Source: a bacterium (GTDB lineage Bacteria; Patescibacteriota; Minisyncoccia; Minisyncoccales; CG1-02-41-26). Taken from it: a stretch of 14,714 nucleotides of DNA. The translations under genes and the position numbers were made by a program. Shown piece after piece: positions 14,545 to 14,714 of the stretch. The stretch's first letter is position 1. Each line of letters opens with the position of its first letter. Location of the stretch: positions 1-14,714 of the forward strand of contig JAGGTS010000046.1 of NCBI GenBank assembly GCA_021163625.1. Reading direction: 5' to 3'. The notes below the pieces were generated by a model, which saw only the letters and a program-made list of their open reading frames with translations, was not told where the DNA came from and made no database searches.

Positions 14545-14626
14545 TCATTGCGAGGAAGAAGCGAAGCGACTGACGAAGCAATCCCAGATTGCCGCGTCGC
14601 CCCGCTGAAAGCGGGACTCCTCGCAA
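14545..14626. repeat. Nested multi-hairpin intergenic repeat (CATTGCGAGG type)
   Basis: An outer stem TTGCGAGG (14548-14555) with CCTCGCAA (14619-14626) encloses two inner structures. The first is GCGAC (14566-14570) with GTCGC (14596-14600), which itself encloses GCAAT (14578-14582) with ATTGC (14588-14592). The second is CCCGC (14601-14605) with GCGGG (14611-14615). All stems are perfect. The GTCATTGCGAGG...CGAAGCAATC wording resembles a class of dispersed intergenic repeats known from many bacterial genomes. It may be a MITE-like or REP-like element; no transposase is present. Confidence 0.7.
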
Positions 14627-14714
14627 GGCAGCGAAAAATGAAAAATGAAAAACTAAAATGCAAAATTAAAAGAGATTTTGAATTTTTAATCATTAATAAT
14701 TTTCTTTGAAATAA

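Larger units (their letters stand above)
14249..14714. other. Gene-free, repeat-rich intergenic region to the window edge
   Basis: No credible coding sequence is present. The stretch consists of a pyrimidine-rich segment (about 14290-14320), AT-rich inverted repeats with GTCATT direct repeats, a compact hairpin, a multi-hairpin CATTGCGAGG element, and finally an A-rich segment with repeated AAAAATG words (about 14634-14660). The next gene upstream of infA is outside the window. Confidence 0.75.

Noticed and set aside
14481..14693. 70-codon open frame on the - strand in the repeat region
   Set aside because: It is the translation of the hairpin and CATTGCGAGG repeat elements, has no family resemblance, and such frames appear wherever this repeat type occurs.

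Overview
The window looks like part of a Candidate Phyla Radiation (Patescibacteria) genome, most likely Parcubacteria-like. This assignment is inferred from protein style and layout, not from any search. Supporting signs are low-GC housekeeping genes, a compact ribosomal operon with a lysine-rich N-terminal extension on S9 and a shortened L13, a PEGA-domain membrane protein, a very large secreted-type protein rich in Thr/Ser with LVIVD and fibronectin III repeats, and repeat-rich intergenic DNA.

Region 1 (1-8098, + strand) holds two cell-surface genes. The first is open at the left edge of the window and encodes at least 2193 residues: LVIVD beta-propeller repeats, Ig-like domains, about twelve fibronectin III domains and a basic C-terminal tail. 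The second starts 31 bp later and encodes a membrane-anchored PEGA protein with a propeller-like extracytoplasmic part. They are probably co-transcribed and may work together at the cell envelope; adhesion or partner contact is a guess.

Region 2 (8173-9499, - strand, convergent with region 1) holds two nucleic-acid enzymes 37 bp apart: an AAG/MPG-type 3-methyladenine DNA glycosylase and a PD-(D/E)XK nuclease with the four-cysteine Fe-S signature of Cas4/AddB-type enzymes. No CRISPR array or other cas gene is present.

Region 3 (9659-14248, - strand) is the distal part of the alpha/S10-spc ribosomal cluster, transcribed leftwards in the order infA, rpmJ, rpsM, rpsK, rpsD, rpoA, rplQ, rplM, rpsI. 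It encodes initiation factor IF-1, L36, S13, S11, S4, the RNA polymerase alpha subunit, L17, L13 and S9. The usual upstream neighbours (secY, adk, map) are not directly before infA.

Region 4 (14249-14714) has no credible gene. It is a patchwork of AT-rich inverted repeats, GTCATT direct repeats, a 7-bp-stem hairpin and a nested, multi-hairpin CATTGCGAGG-type element, resembling dispersed intergenic repeats.

Across the window there is no strong Shine-Dalgarno motif before the starts, and none of the thirteen genes ends in TGA. I did not find a clear new defence or mobile system. The most unusual items are the giant repeat protein with its higher-order domain duplication, the orphan Cas4-like nuclease beside a glycosylase, and the structured repeat element at the right edge.
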